From NCBI GenBank assembly GCA_025351145.1, contig JANXWM010000337.1, positions 1 through 16,904 on the forward strand: a DNA stretch of 16,904 nucleotides, written 5' to 3'. Both the position numbers and the translations under genes were made by a program. The notes under the pieces are model-generated. The model made no database searches, was not told the DNA's origin, and worked only from the letters and a program-made list of their open reading frames with translations. Below, one piece after another: positions 1 to 6,645 of the stretch. The DNA is from Chitinophagaceae bacterium (GTDB lineage Bacteria > Bacteroidota > Bacteroidia > Chitinophagales > Chitinophagaceae). Numbering within the stretch: the first letter of the stretch is position 1; the number at the start of each line of letters is the position of its first letter.

Positions 1-260
1 TACTGGTATTCTTCGGCAGCATTTTTAAGGTTATTCATTTTTTCACGGCCAATGCTTTCTTCGGGGTTTCCAAACTTGTTGGAAGTTCGTGTTTTTACTT
101 CAAAAAAATGCAGGCGGTTTCCTTTACTGGCAATAATATCCACCTCCCAATGTTTAAACCGCCAGTTGCGTTCTAACAGTGTATAGCCCTGTTTCACCAA
201 ATAAAGTGCAGCCATTTCTTCGCCCTTGTTGCCGATTTCCTTATTATAATTATTGCCCAT
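1..260 (-). CDS. yraN: YraN/UPF0102 family protein, 3' part cut by window edge
   Basis: Reading the minus strand from an ATG at 260 gives at least 86 residues, open to the window edge, so the C-terminus is missing. The N-terminus carries the family pattern: GNKGEEMAALYLVKQGY (residues 10-26), then LLERNWR, then WEVDIIA and FFEVKTRTS. The Glu/Asp ... Glu-x-Lys arrangement is the restriction-endonuclease-like core of UPF0102. The family is widespread and predicted to be nuclease-like; its physiological role is not settled, and I infer only a fold-level function. The gene diverges from manA with 97 nt between the two starts. No clear TAnnTTTG box was found for it. Confidence 0.9.
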   Translation of the reverse strand, partial: MGNNYNKEIGNKGEEMAALYLVKQGYTLLERNWRFKHWEVDIIASKGNRLHFFEVKTRTSNKFGNPEESIGREKMNNLKNAAEEYQ

Positions 261-325
261 AAAATATTTTTTTACTGGATTTTTATACCTTGCTAATCAC
301 ACTGCATATAGAAAAAATAACAGCG

Positions 326-333
326 TAATATTG
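326..333 (+). promoter_or_regulatory. candidate -7 promoter box for manA
   Basis: TAATATTG matches the Bacteroidota TAnnTTTG box at 7 of 8 positions. It ends 24 nt before the manA ATG, the same spacing as the better boxes of acpP and iscS. No good TTTG (-33) partner is visible, so this is tentative. Confidence 0.4.
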
Positions 334-357
334 CAGACTGCTACTAAAAAACAAAAC

Positions 358-1566
358 ATGTTACAAGATAAAATTTTTAAATTAAAGGGCAAAGTGATGC
401 ACTATGTTTGGGGCGGTTATAAATTTATACCGCACCTGATCGGCGTTGAAAATGCAGAACATAAACCTTATGCAGAATACTGGATGGGTGCCCATCCACT
501 GGCACCATCTGTTTTAGAAACAAGCGAAGGCGACATTTTATTAAATGATTGTATTAATAAAAACGCTTCCCGTTTTTTAGGAGAAAAAGTACAGAAGCAA
601 TTTGCCGAACTGCCTTATCTTTTTAAAGTTCAGGATGTAAAAGACATGCTTTCGATACAGGTGCACCCTTCTAAAGCCGAAGCTGAGAAAGGATTTGCAG
701 CCGAAGAAGCTGCAGGTATACCTGCCAATGCACCCAACAGGAACTATAAAGACAAAAACCATAAGCCAGAAGTTTTAGTTGCACTTAGCGAGTTTTGGCT
801 GCTGCATGGTTTTCTTGAAGAGAGTCTCTTGAAAAAGGTTTTAGAGTCTGTTCCCGAATTCAATGGCTTTATCAGCATTTTTGAAAATGAAGGTTATAAA
901 GGATTATACCGGTATGTAATGGAAATGCCACAGGATGAATTGAATAAACTCGTAATGTCTTTGATTTTAAGAGAAATTGAACGTAAAAAAAATAATGAGT
1001 TAATTAAAACAGAACCTGGCTGGTGGGCAGCCAAACTGTTTGAAGACCCTGCAAACACTGGAAATATTGATCGTGGCATTTTCTCTATTTACTTTTTCAA
1101 TATTGTAAAAGTACTTCCCGGTGAAGCTGTTTTTCAGGGGGCAGGCATACCCCATGCTTACTTGGAAGGGCAAACAATGGAGCTTATGGCAAACAGCGAC
1201 AATGTGCTTCGTGGCGGCTTAACGCCCAAGCATATTGATATTCCGGAATTAATAAAACATACCAGCTTCGAAGGCATTGTTCCCAATATTATGAAAGGCG
1301 AAGACCTGGGTAATGGCGAAAAAAATTATCCCTGCCCTGCAGAAGATTTTGGAATTAGTAAGATTGAGCTGGCTGCAGGCCAAAGCTGCAATGGCAGTGC
1401 ATCTTCTTTTGAAATAATCGTACTAATTGAAGGAGAACTTCAATTAAATGGATCCAATGATTTAGCATTAAAGAAGGGCGAAGCCGCCGGTATTTTGCCG
1501 GGAGAAGCTTACCAAATTTCAGCTGCGACCAATATGCTGGCATATAAAGCTTTTGTGCCAAACTAA
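358..1566 (+). CDS. manA: mannose-6-phosphate isomerase, class I (type I PMI)
   Basis: This 402-residue cytoplasmic zinc enzyme interconverts mannose-6-phosphate and fructose-6-phosphate, feeding GDP-sugar synthesis for polysaccharide and cell-envelope sugars. The type I signature is complete. QVHP at residues 101-104 and KPE at 136-138 supply three zinc ligands. GIPHAYLEGQTMELMANSDN around 263-282 contains the fourth ligand, His266, and is followed by the substrate-binding Arg285. The length is normal for the family. I chose the ATG at 358 because the frame stays open upstream to 253, but that extension overlaps the divergent yraN start, has no family similarity, and would cover the likely promoter box. 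The next gene starts 37 nt after the stop and has its own promoter, partly inside this gene's 3' end. Confidence 0.95.
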   Translation: MLQDKIFKLKGKVMHYVWGGYKFIPHLIGVENAEHKPYAEYWMGAHPLAPSVLETSEGDILLNDCINKNASRFLGEKVQKQFAELPYLFKVQDVKDMLSIQVHPSKAEAEKGFAAEEAAGIPANAPNRNYKDKNHKPEVLVALSEFWLLHGFLEESLLKKVLESVPEFNGFISIFENEGYKGLYRYVMEMPQDELNKLVMSLILREIERKKNNELIKTEPGWWAAKLFEDPANTGNIDRGIFSIYFFNIVKVLPGEAVFQGAGIPHAYLEGQTMELMANSDNVLRGGLTPKHIDIPELIKHTSFEGIVPNIMKGEDLGNGEKNYPCPAEDFGISKIELAAGQSCNGSASSFEIIVLIEGELQLNGSNDLALKKGEAAGILPGEAYQISAATNMLAYKAFVPN

Positions 1567-1582
1567 TTATGCGCTATTTTTG
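1552..1582 (+). promoter_or_regulatory. Bacteroidota-type promoter for the DUF6580-like gene
   Basis: TTTG at 1552-1555, a 19-nt spacer, and TATTTTTG at 1575-1582 form a full match to the TTTG...TAnnTTTG promoter of this phylum. The -33 part lies inside the manA 3' end. The box ends 21 nt before the ATG at 1604, which implies a short leader. Confidence 0.65.
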
Positions 1583-1603
1583 CCGCCACGAATAAATTTT
1601 AAT

Positions 1604-2179
1604 ATGAAAGATAATAAGCAAACAATCATTTTTCTTTTTGTTATTATAGCCATTACAACCACCGTTAAAGTTATATGTGCCCCGCAAATTAATCTTAGTG
1701 GGTTTTCTGCGGCACTTGCAGTAGCATTGTTTGCAGGCTTTGCTGAGAAAGACACTAAAAAAATATTCTTACTTCCATTAATCGCTTTGTTTGCCAGTGA
1801 TGTGTTGATCCAGCTTTTATACATGGCTAATCTTTTCCCGTTTCAAGGTTTTTACCAGGGCCAGTGGATCAATTATACCTTGATAGCTGCCCTTGCAGGC
1901 GTTGGTATGCTTTTACGTAAAGGTAAACTTGCCGGTATGGTTGCAGCATCTGTTCTTGGGCCGGCTTTATTTTTTCTTATATCTAATTACATCGTTTGGG
2001 CTACGCAGGCAAGCATTATGGGTTATACAAAAGACTTAAACGGCTTAATGGAATGTTACCGCGCAGGGATTCCTTTTTACAGGAACAGCGTAATTTCCAC
2101 CATCATTTTTCTTCCTGCTTTTGCAACATTATACCAGTGGATTGTAAAGGGCAAATTTGCTCTACAAGCAGCGGGGTAA
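1604..2179 (+). CDS. DUF6580-like integral membrane protein (putative transport-type)
   Basis: This 191-residue, strongly hydrophobic protein has about five membrane segments. The first is residues 7-24, followed by an alternation of hydrophobic helices and short polar loops. The pattern resembles the DUF6580 family: an N-terminal helix, then FSAALAVALFAGFAEKDTKK, then IALFASDVLI, and near the C-terminus SNYIVWATQ followed by LNGLMECYRAGIPFYRNSV. In Bacteroidota such proteins are usually annotated as a putative transport protein, sometimes compared with ECF-type S components. No substrate can be inferred here. The start is the ATG 21 nt after a perfect TAnnTTTG box; a longer reading from 1553 would overlap that box and manA. 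The gene ends at a strong bidirectional terminator shared with rnhA. Confidence 0.75.
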   Translation: MKDNKQTIIFLFVIIAITTTVKVICAPQINLSGFSAALAVALFAGFAEKDTKKIFLLPLIALFASDVLIQLLYMANLFPFQGFYQGQWINYTLIAALAGVGMLLRKGKLAGMVAASVLGPALFFLISNYIVWATQASIMGYTKDLNGLMECYRAGIPFYRNSVISTIIFLPAFATLYQWIVKGKFALQAAG

Positions 2180-2184
2180 AACTC

Positions 2185-2216
2185 AAAAAAAAACCGGGGA
2201 ATGCCCCGGTTTTTTT
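2185..2216. terminator. bidirectional intrinsic terminator between converging genes
   Basis: A run of nine A (2185-2193), the stem CCGGGG (2194-2199), the loop AATG, the stem CCCCGG (2204-2209) and seven T (2210-2216) form a perfect symmetric terminator. It works on paper in both directions, for the DUF6580-like gene on the plus strand and rnhA on the minus strand. The rnhA stop codon overlaps the T run. Confidence 0.92.
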
Positions 2217-2697
2217 ATAGCAATTTTCCTTCTTCTTTTTCGTACCAGTCATCAATCAAATGTTCTTTGCCATCGGCAGCCTCCGTTGCCAGTTCATCGC
2301 AACGGTTGTTGAAAGTGTTTTCAGCATGTCCTTTTACCCACTTGAATTTTACTGAGTATTCTTTCGCCAGCTTGTTGTAACGCAGCCAGAGGTCTTTATT
2401 TTTTTTGCCACCTTTAAAGTCGGTACGCACCCAGTTATCGAGCCACTTTTTCTCCACGCTGTCAACGATGTACTTACTGTCAGTATAAACCGTAAGCGGA
2501 ATATTTTTTTTAGTGAGCGATTCAAGCGCCACAATTACTGCCATTAATTCCATCCTGTTGTTGGTGGTATGCCGGTAACCTGCGGAGAGTTCTTTACGTT
2601 TGTCGCCCCACATTAAAATGGCACCATAACCGCCCGGGCCGGGGTTTCCGCGTGCCGCACCGTCAGTATATATTATCAGTTGATTCCCTTGCTGCAT
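2215..2697 (-). CDS. rnhA: ribonuclease HI
   Basis: This 160-residue RNase HI cleaves RNA in RNA-DNA hybrids, clearing R-loops and Okazaki primers. The four-acid active site is visible: Asp12 in YTDGAARGNPGPGGYG, Glu50 in NNRMELMA, Asp73 in YTDSKY, and Asp134 in NRCDELA. The loop histidine is His124 in WVKGHAEN. The basic handle region (WLDNWVRTDFKGGKKNKDLW, 85-104) is present. I place the start at the ATG at 2697. The frame continues upstream to a GTG at 2751, but that adds 18 non-conserved residues encoded by a copy of the dispersed repeat. The gene ends in the bidirectional terminator. Confidence 0.96.
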   Translation of the reverse strand: MQQGNQLIIYTDGAARGNPGPGGYGAILMWGDKRKELSAGYRHTTNNRMELMAVIVALESLTKKNIPLTVYTDSKYIVDSVEKKWLDNWVRTDFKGGKKNKDLWLRYNKLAKEYSVKFKWVKGHAENTFNNRCDELATEAADGKEHLIDDWYEKEEGKLL

Positions 2698-2707
2698 AAA
2701 TTTTTGT

Positions 2708-2788
2708 TGCCCGTCTTTTTGAATTACTATTGATCGTTCCTTGCGTCGCACTCTTGTACTTTAGGAATATGTTTGAACTTTTCCCGAC
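2708..2788 (+). repeat. dispersed repeat copy 1 (core 2741-2759)
   Basis: The core is TTGCGTCGCACTCTTGTAC, a perfect consensus match. The left flank ends ATCGTTCC, as in copies 7 and 9. The right flank has TTTAGGAATAT and then TTTGAACTTTTCCCGA, related to copies 3, 7 and 9. The bases TTCC before the core and GGAA after it can pair. The copy lies upstream of rnhA, opposite to its direction, and faces copy 2. Confidence 0.85.
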
Positions 2789-2882
2789 TGGTATATTAAT
2801 GCTTACCCGCTTATTAAAACCTGAATGGCATTGTTGCTTAAGCCGATACTTTCTTTACAGCCTGTTTGTTTTTGTAAACCTG

Positions 2883-2960
2883 ATCGCACCGTGCTGAATA
2901 TAGTTCTGAACGTACAAGAGTGCGACGCAACAGGCGATGATAGCAGTAATGCAGATTGGC
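2883..2960 (-). repeat. dispersed repeat copy 2 (core 2912-2930)
   Basis: A perfect core lies on the minus strand, in inverted orientation to copy 1. On the minus strand it is preceded by CATCGCCTG, as in the degenerate copy 10 and nearly as in copy 8, and followed by GTTCAGAAC...ATTCAGC, like copy 5. It is in sense with phzF and begins about 45 nt after the phzF stop. An open frame of 62 codons that runs through it is not credible as a gene. Confidence 0.85.
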
Positions 2961-3005
2961 CAATAATTATTCTATTTAAGAACCGCCAGTTTGTACAGCA
3001 TGTAT

Positions 3006-3794
3006 TTAAATAAAATATTCGCCTTTCATATAAGTTACCACATTGCCGCTCATCAGCACCCTGTCGCCGGCAAGCTCAACATCAAGATAGCCTTTTCTTT
3101 TAGAAAGCTGTATGGCTTTCATGCTGGTTTTATTTAATTCTTTTGCCCAGTAAGGAACCATAATAGTATGCGCAGAACCGGTAACAGGATCTTCGTCAAT
3201 ACCGCTCTGCGGATAAAAACAACGGGATACAAAATCAGCTTCATCGCCTTTTGCGGTGACAATTACGCCACGGGCCTTCACCGTTGCCAGTGTTTTAAAA
3301 TCTGGTGAAAGTGCTTCAACATCTTTTTGCGATGGTAACACTACCATATAATCAAAAGAAGTTTTAAATACAGGAGCAGGTGAAACTCCAAGTCCTTCAA
3401 ACATGCCATTTGGAACTTCATCAATTGCCTGCGGAGGATTACTGGGAAAATCGAGCATGTATTTGCCTTCTTCTTTTCTTGTTACTTTAAGCATGCCACT
3501 TAATGAGTTGAAAAGTATGGTATTGTTGGTATAGCCTAATTCAGTATAAAAAATATGGGCACTTGCCAGGGTTGCATGGCCGCACAATTTAACTTCTGTG
3601 CCCGGCGTAAACCAGCGGATGTGGTAATGATCGCCTTCCTTAACGAAGAATACAGTTTCGGATAAATTATTTTCTACAGCAAGCTGCTGCATCAGTTCAT
3701 CAGGCAGCCATTCTTCGAGTGGGCACACTGCCGCAGGGTTTCCGCCGAAAAGTTTATTGGTAAATGCGTCTGCTTTGTAAATTGGTAACTTCAT
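3006..3794 (-). CDS. PhzF family isomerase/epimerase-like protein
   Basis: This 262-residue protein belongs to the PhzF superfamily, which shares the diaminopimelate-epimerase fold. The N-terminal half has GGNPAAV (17-23), the conserved Glu46 in NNLSETVFF and the CGHAT box (71-75). The C-terminal half has GIDEDPVTGSAH (198-209) in the second lobe, which lines the active-site cleft. Glu46 corresponds to the catalytic acid of PhzF itself. No phenazine genes are nearby, so the substrate is unknown; it is most likely a housekeeping isomerase of the YddE type. The gene is transcribed away from acpP, with a 430-nt divergent gap between the starts, and the repeat copy 2 lies just past its 3' end. 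Confidence 0.9.
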   Translation of the reverse strand: MKLPIYKADAFTNKLFGGNPAAVCPLEEWLPDELMQQLAVENNLSETVFFVKEGDHYHIRWFTPGTEVKLCGHATLASAHIFYTELGYTNNTILFNSLSGMLKVTRKEEGKYMLDFPSNPPQAIDEVPNGMFEGLGVSPAPVFKTSFDYMVVLPSQKDVEALSPDFKTLATVKARGVIVTAKGDEADFVSRCFYPQSGIDEDPVTGSAHTIMVPYWAKELNKTSMKAIQLSKRKGYLDVELAGDRVLMSGNVVTYMKGEYFI

Positions 3795-3820
3795 AAAATC
3801 GATTATAAAAAAATCTATTG

Positions 3821-3828
3821 CAATATTA
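3821..3828 (-). promoter_or_regulatory. candidate -7 promoter box for phzF-family gene
   Basis: On the minus strand the sequence is TAATATTG, one mismatch from TAnnTTTG and identical to the manA candidate. It ends 26 nt before the ATG at 3794. The nearest TTTG lies about 25 nt upstream, a longer spacer than usual. Confidence 0.35.
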
Positions 3829-4172
3829 CAATTGCTAAAAGTAAAGTATTGCCCAAAAAAGCATTTACTGAAAAGGATAAAGTTATTGATCAGGTTTCTT
3901 TAACAGTTGAGGCCCCACGCCCCATAAAAGATGAACCTTGAACCGGTAATTACAAGAAAAGATGACTATAAATATGGATAAAGTGCCTAAACCAAGTTTC
4001 AATTTCAAAAGAGTTTTAACCCGGGCATTGGATTCAAGGATAATGATTAATAGCTTGTATTACACTGCAGTTACAAAGATTCAACATTCTGGAAAGCTTA
4101 TTAATTGAGCAGAATAGCAACGAATAAAATGCACTATTTCGTGTCTTCTAAAAACAAAAAGAAACTAAGTCA
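3829..4172. other. non-coding stretch between phzF-family gene and acpP promoter
   Basis: About 340 nt contain no recognisable gene and no copy of the dispersed repeat. Two weak open frames exist. One plus-strand frame has no ATG; it runs to a TGA at 3945 and ends in a plausible-looking VEAPRPIKDEP. The other is an ATG frame at 3974-4108 of 44 residues. Neither matches a family I know, and both may be chance or gene remnants. Confidence 0.5.
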
Positions 4173-4201
4173 TTGCTAATTGTCCAAAAATTATATTTTT
4201 G
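4173..4201 (+). promoter_or_regulatory. Bacteroidota-type promoter for acpP
   Basis: TTG at 4173-4175, an 18-nt spacer and a perfect TAnnTTTG box (TATTTTTG, 4194-4201). The box ends 23 nt before the acpP ATG, like the other start-proximal promoters in this window. Confidence 0.65.
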
Positions 4202-4224
4202 CACCCGTAACAAAAACAAAAAAA

Positions 4225-4461
4225 ATGTCAGACATCGCAACAAGAGTAAAGAAAATCATTGTGGATAAACTGGGAGTAGACGAAGCAGAAGTAACAAACG
4301 AGGCTTCTTTTACCAATGATTTAGGAGCTGATTCACTGGATACAGTAGAGTTAATAATGGAATTTGAGAAAGAATTCAATATTTCTATTCCTGATGAGCA
4401 GGCTGAAACTATTACTACAGTTGGTCAGGCCGTGACTTACCTTGAAGAACACGCTAAATAA
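4225..4461 (+). CDS. acpP: acyl carrier protein
   Basis: This 78-residue acidic protein carries growing fatty acyl chains on a 4'-phosphopantetheine arm. The attachment serine is Ser37 in the motif GADSLDTVELIM, and the surrounding sequence (FTNDLGADSLD, then FEKEFNISIPDEQAE) is classic ACP. The length is typical. The ATG at 4225 fits the family N-terminus; the frame extends to 4180, but that part overlaps the promoter box and is not conserved. It is followed 97 nt later by fabF, the standard partner, with an intervening hairpin that could act as a partial terminator and keep acpP transcript levels higher than fabF. Confidence 0.97.
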   Translation: MSDIATRVKKIIVDKLGVDEAEVTNEASFTNDLGADSLDTVELIMEFEKEFNISIPDEQAETITTVGQAVTYLEEHAK

Positions 4462-4490
4462 AGGATATAGCGTTAATAATACTTTGTAAT

Positions 4491-4538
4491 AATCCGCCCG
4501 CAGTAGCTTTTTGTTACCGTTGGCGGATTTTATTTCTT
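4491..4538 (+). terminator. possible terminator or attenuator between acpP and fabF
   Basis: AATCCGCC (4491-4498) pairs perfectly with GGCGGATT (4522-4529), and the T-rich stretch TTTTATTTCTT follows. The 23-nt loop is long, so termination may be partial. Its position between two genes that usually share a transcript suggests differential expression. It could also be an RNA structure unrelated to termination. Confidence 0.5.
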
Positions 4539-4558
4539 GAACCTAAGGTATTGCCATT

Positions 4559-5812
4559 ATGGAGTTAAATAGAGTAGTTGTAACAGGAATGGGGGTTATT
4601 TCGCCAATAGGAAATAATCTTAATGATTACTGGAATAGCCTGATTAATGGTGTTTCCGGTGCTGATCATATTACTTTATACGATGCATCCAAATTTAAAA
4701 CAAGGATTGCCTGCGAGGTAAAGGGCTTTGATGTTACACAATTTATTGACCGTAAAGAGGCCCGCAAAATGGACCGCTTTGTTCAGTTTGGTATTGTAGC
4801 CAGCGACATGGCTATGATAGATGCCGGCCTGAACAAAGACAATATTAATCCAGACAGGGTTGGGGTTATTGTGGGCAGCGGTATAGGTGGTGTTCAAACG
4901 TTTCAACAGGAAGTAATGGACTTTGCCCGTGGTGATGGTACCCCCCGCTTTACTCCTTTCTTTATCCCAAAAATGATCTGCGATATTGCTGCGGGTCAAA
5001 TTTCAATCAGGCATAATCTTCGCGGACCAAACTTTGCGGTAATGAGCGCCTGCGCTACGGGAACAACTGCTATTATGGAAGCTTACAATCTGCTTAGACT
5101 TAATAAGGCTGACATTCTACTTGCAGGGGGAAGCGAATCCACCATAAATGAAGCCGGTATGGCTGGCTTTGTTTCCATGAAAGCATTAAGTGAACGTAAT
5201 GATGATCCTAAAACTGCCAGCCGCCCCTATGATAAAGACAGGGATGGTTTTGTGATGGGAGAAGCCTGCGGCATCCTGGTAATGGAAACATTGAAAAGTG
5301 CACTTGCAAGAGGTGCAAGAATTTATTGCGAGGTTGTTGGTACCGGTGCAACTGCTGATGCTTACCACATTACAGCGCCACACCCAGATGGTCTTGGAGC
5401 GCTTAACGTAATGAAAGCCGCTTTGGAAGACGCAGAAATGCAGCCTGAAGACATTGACTATATTAATACCCACGGAACTTCTACACCATTGGGAGATGGT
5501 GCAGAAGTAAAAGCTATTACCGGTGTTTTTGGTGAGCATGCTTATAAACTCAACATCAGTTCTACCAAATCAATGACTGGCCATACTTTGGGAGCAGCAG
5601 GAGCCATTGAAGCAATTGCCTGTATTCAAAGTGTAGTGCATGATATTGTTCCGCCAACTATTAATCACTTCACTGATGATCCCGAAATAGACTCAAAATT
5701 AAATTTCACTTTTAACAAGGCCGAGAAACGATTGGTGCGTGCTGCGCTTAGCAACACTTTCGGTTTTGGTGGCCACAATGCCTGCGTAATTGTAAAAAAA
5801 TACGTAGCTTAA
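4559..5812 (+). CDS. fabF: beta-ketoacyl-ACP synthase II
   Basis: This 417-residue condensing enzyme of type II fatty acid synthesis elongates acyl-ACP with malonyl-ACP. It has the thiolase-fold KAS signature. The nucleophile Cys165 is in MSACATGTTA, the catalytic histidines are His305 (NTHGTSTPLGD) and His342 (SMTGHTLGAAGA), Lys337 lies in STKSMTGH, and the C-terminal loop is NTFGFGGHNA. The N-terminus VVVTGMGVISPIG is the family start, which fixes the ATG. Length and motif set fit FabF rather than FabB. It follows acpP, the carrier of its substrates, and rnc begins 5 nt after its stop, so the two are almost surely cotranscribed. Confidence 0.97.
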   Translation: MELNRVVVTGMGVISPIGNNLNDYWNSLINGVSGADHITLYDASKFKTRIACEVKGFDVTQFIDRKEARKMDRFVQFGIVASDMAMIDAGLNKDNINPDRVGVIVGSGIGGVQTFQQEVMDFARGDGTPRFTPFFIPKMICDIAAGQISIRHNLRGPNFAVMSACATGTTAIMEAYNLLRLNKADILLAGGSESTINEAGMAGFVSMKALSERNDDPKTASRPYDKDRDGFVMGEACGILVMETLKSALARGARIYCEVVGTGATADAYHITAPHPDGLGALNVMKAALEDAEMQPEDIDYINTHGTSTPLGDGAEVKAITGVFGEHAYKLNISSTKSMTGHTLGAAGAIEAIACIQSVVHDIVPPTINHFTDDPEIDSKLNFTFNKAEKRLVRAALSNTFGFGGHNACVIVKKYVA

Positions 5813-5817
5813 CCGCT

Positions 5818-6525
5818 GTGAATTTTATAAGAAAAATTTTACAATCCTCCGCGAAACCTTCATTTGCAAAACAAGTAGAAAATGTGCTGGGTATAAAGCC
5901 CGGCAACACGCAGTTATATCAAACAGCGCTAAGCCATCGGTCTGTAAAAGAAGGCGCAGATGAAAACAATGAAAGGCTTGAATACCTTGGCGATGCGGTA
6001 CTCAGCGGTATTATAGCCGATTATCTTTTTAAACGCTACCCATATAAAGGCGAAGGTTTTCTTACCGAAATGCGCAGCAAAATGGTAAACCGCCAGCAGT
6101 TAAACGATGTGGCGCTCAAAATGGGTTTCAAGAAGATCACCATGTTTAACAAGTTTGATAATGCCCTTAAAACAAGCCAGATATTTGGTAATACGCTGGA
6201 AGCTGTTGTAGGTGCGGTTTATCTTGACAAAGGCTATAAAAAAACCCAGGTTTGGGTTCAAAAAAGAATTATCATACCGCATTTATATGTAGATGACCTT
6301 GAACTTATAGATATCAATCTTAAAAATAAATTGATCGGCTGGGCGAGCAAAAATGGCAAAATACTCAACTTTGAAACCATACGCGAAAAACTGGAAAATG
6401 GCCGCAGGGTATTTACCATTGCGGCAGTTCTTGATGGTGAAGTACTTGCAGAAGGTAAAGGTTTTAATAAAAAAGATGCCAGCCAGGTTGCCGCACAATT
6501 GGCAATAGAAAAGCTAGGGCTGTAA
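5818..6525 (+). CDS. rnc: ribonuclease III
   Basis: This 235-residue endonuclease for double-stranded RNA acts in rRNA maturation and mRNA processing. The RNase III domain spans about residues 18-160, with the signature ERLEYLGDAVL; Glu52, Glu55 and Asp59 match the catalytic acids. A double-stranded RNA-binding domain covers about 168-233, ending KKDASQVAAQLAIEKLGL. In the second acidic motif the sequence is GNTLEAVVGAVYLDKGY. Glu128 is kept, but the position usually held by a catalytic Asp (Asp114 in E. coli) is Asn125. I recall similar GN-x-x-EA variants in Bacteroidota, so this is probably a lineage trait rather than loss of function. The start is a GTG at 5818, because no ATG lies in the conserved N-terminus. 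Confidence 0.95.
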   Translation: MNFIRKILQSSAKPSFAKQVENVLGIKPGNTQLYQTALSHRSVKEGADENNERLEYLGDAVLSGIIADYLFKRYPYKGEGFLTEMRSKMVNRQQLNDVALKMGFKKITMFNKFDNALKTSQIFGNTLEAVVGAVYLDKGYKKTQVWVQKRIIIPHLYVDDLELIDINLKNKLIGWASKNGKILNFETIREKLENGRRVFTIAAVLDGEVLAEGKGFNKKDASQVAAQLAIEKLGL

Positions 6526-6551
6526 TTTTTGTTGACCAGCTTTTGTTTTTT
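6509..6551 (+). terminator. possible terminator after rnc
   Basis: AAAAGCT (6509-6515, inside the rnc 3' end) can pair with AGCTTTT (6538-6544), followed by GTTTTTT. The stem is AT-rich with a 22-nt loop, so it is weak. It leads directly into the degenerate repeat copy 10. Confidence 0.35.
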
Positions 6552-6600
6552 CATAGCATCGCCTGTTGTGTCACTCACTTCAAAGTTCATCTTTTAATTG
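6551..6600 (+). repeat. degenerate dispersed repeat copy 10 (core 6566-6584)
   Basis: The left flank CATAGCATCGCCTG and the first half of the core, TTGTGTCACTC, match copy 8 almost base for base. Only about 12 of 19 core positions match the overall consensus. The right side has TTCATCTTTTAATTGAGC, resembling other right flanks. It is in sense with rnc, about 40 nt after its stop. Confidence 0.6.
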
Positions 6601-6629
6601 AGCATAATTCATCTTGCTGTATAACTTTA
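6598..6629 (+). promoter_or_regulatory. candidate promoter for the lipoprotein gene
   Basis: TTG (6598-6600), a 21-nt spacer and TAACTTTA (6622-6629), which has one mismatch to TAnnTTTG. The box ends 16 nt before the ATG at 6646. The -33 part touches the end of repeat copy 10. Confidence 0.4.
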
Positions 6630-6645
6630 CTAAAATTATTATTCC

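Noticed and set aside
253..357. Upstream in-frame extension of manA.
   Set aside because: It overlaps the divergent yraN start, lacks family similarity and would cover the candidate promoter; the family N-terminus fits the ATG at 358.
2825..3013. A 62-codon open frame between rnhA and the phzF-family gene.
   Set aside because: It runs straight through a dispersed repeat core, overlaps the phzF-family 3' end, and its translation has no coherent domain, signal or family likeness.
3006..3794. Phenazine biosynthesis based on the PhzF family match.
   Set aside because: No other phz gene is present, and PhzF-like proteins are widespread in bacteria that do not make phenazines.
4676..5539. Antisense open frames of about 107 and 117 codons within fabF.
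   Set aside because: They are shadow frames opposite a highly conserved gene, with no recognisable motif.
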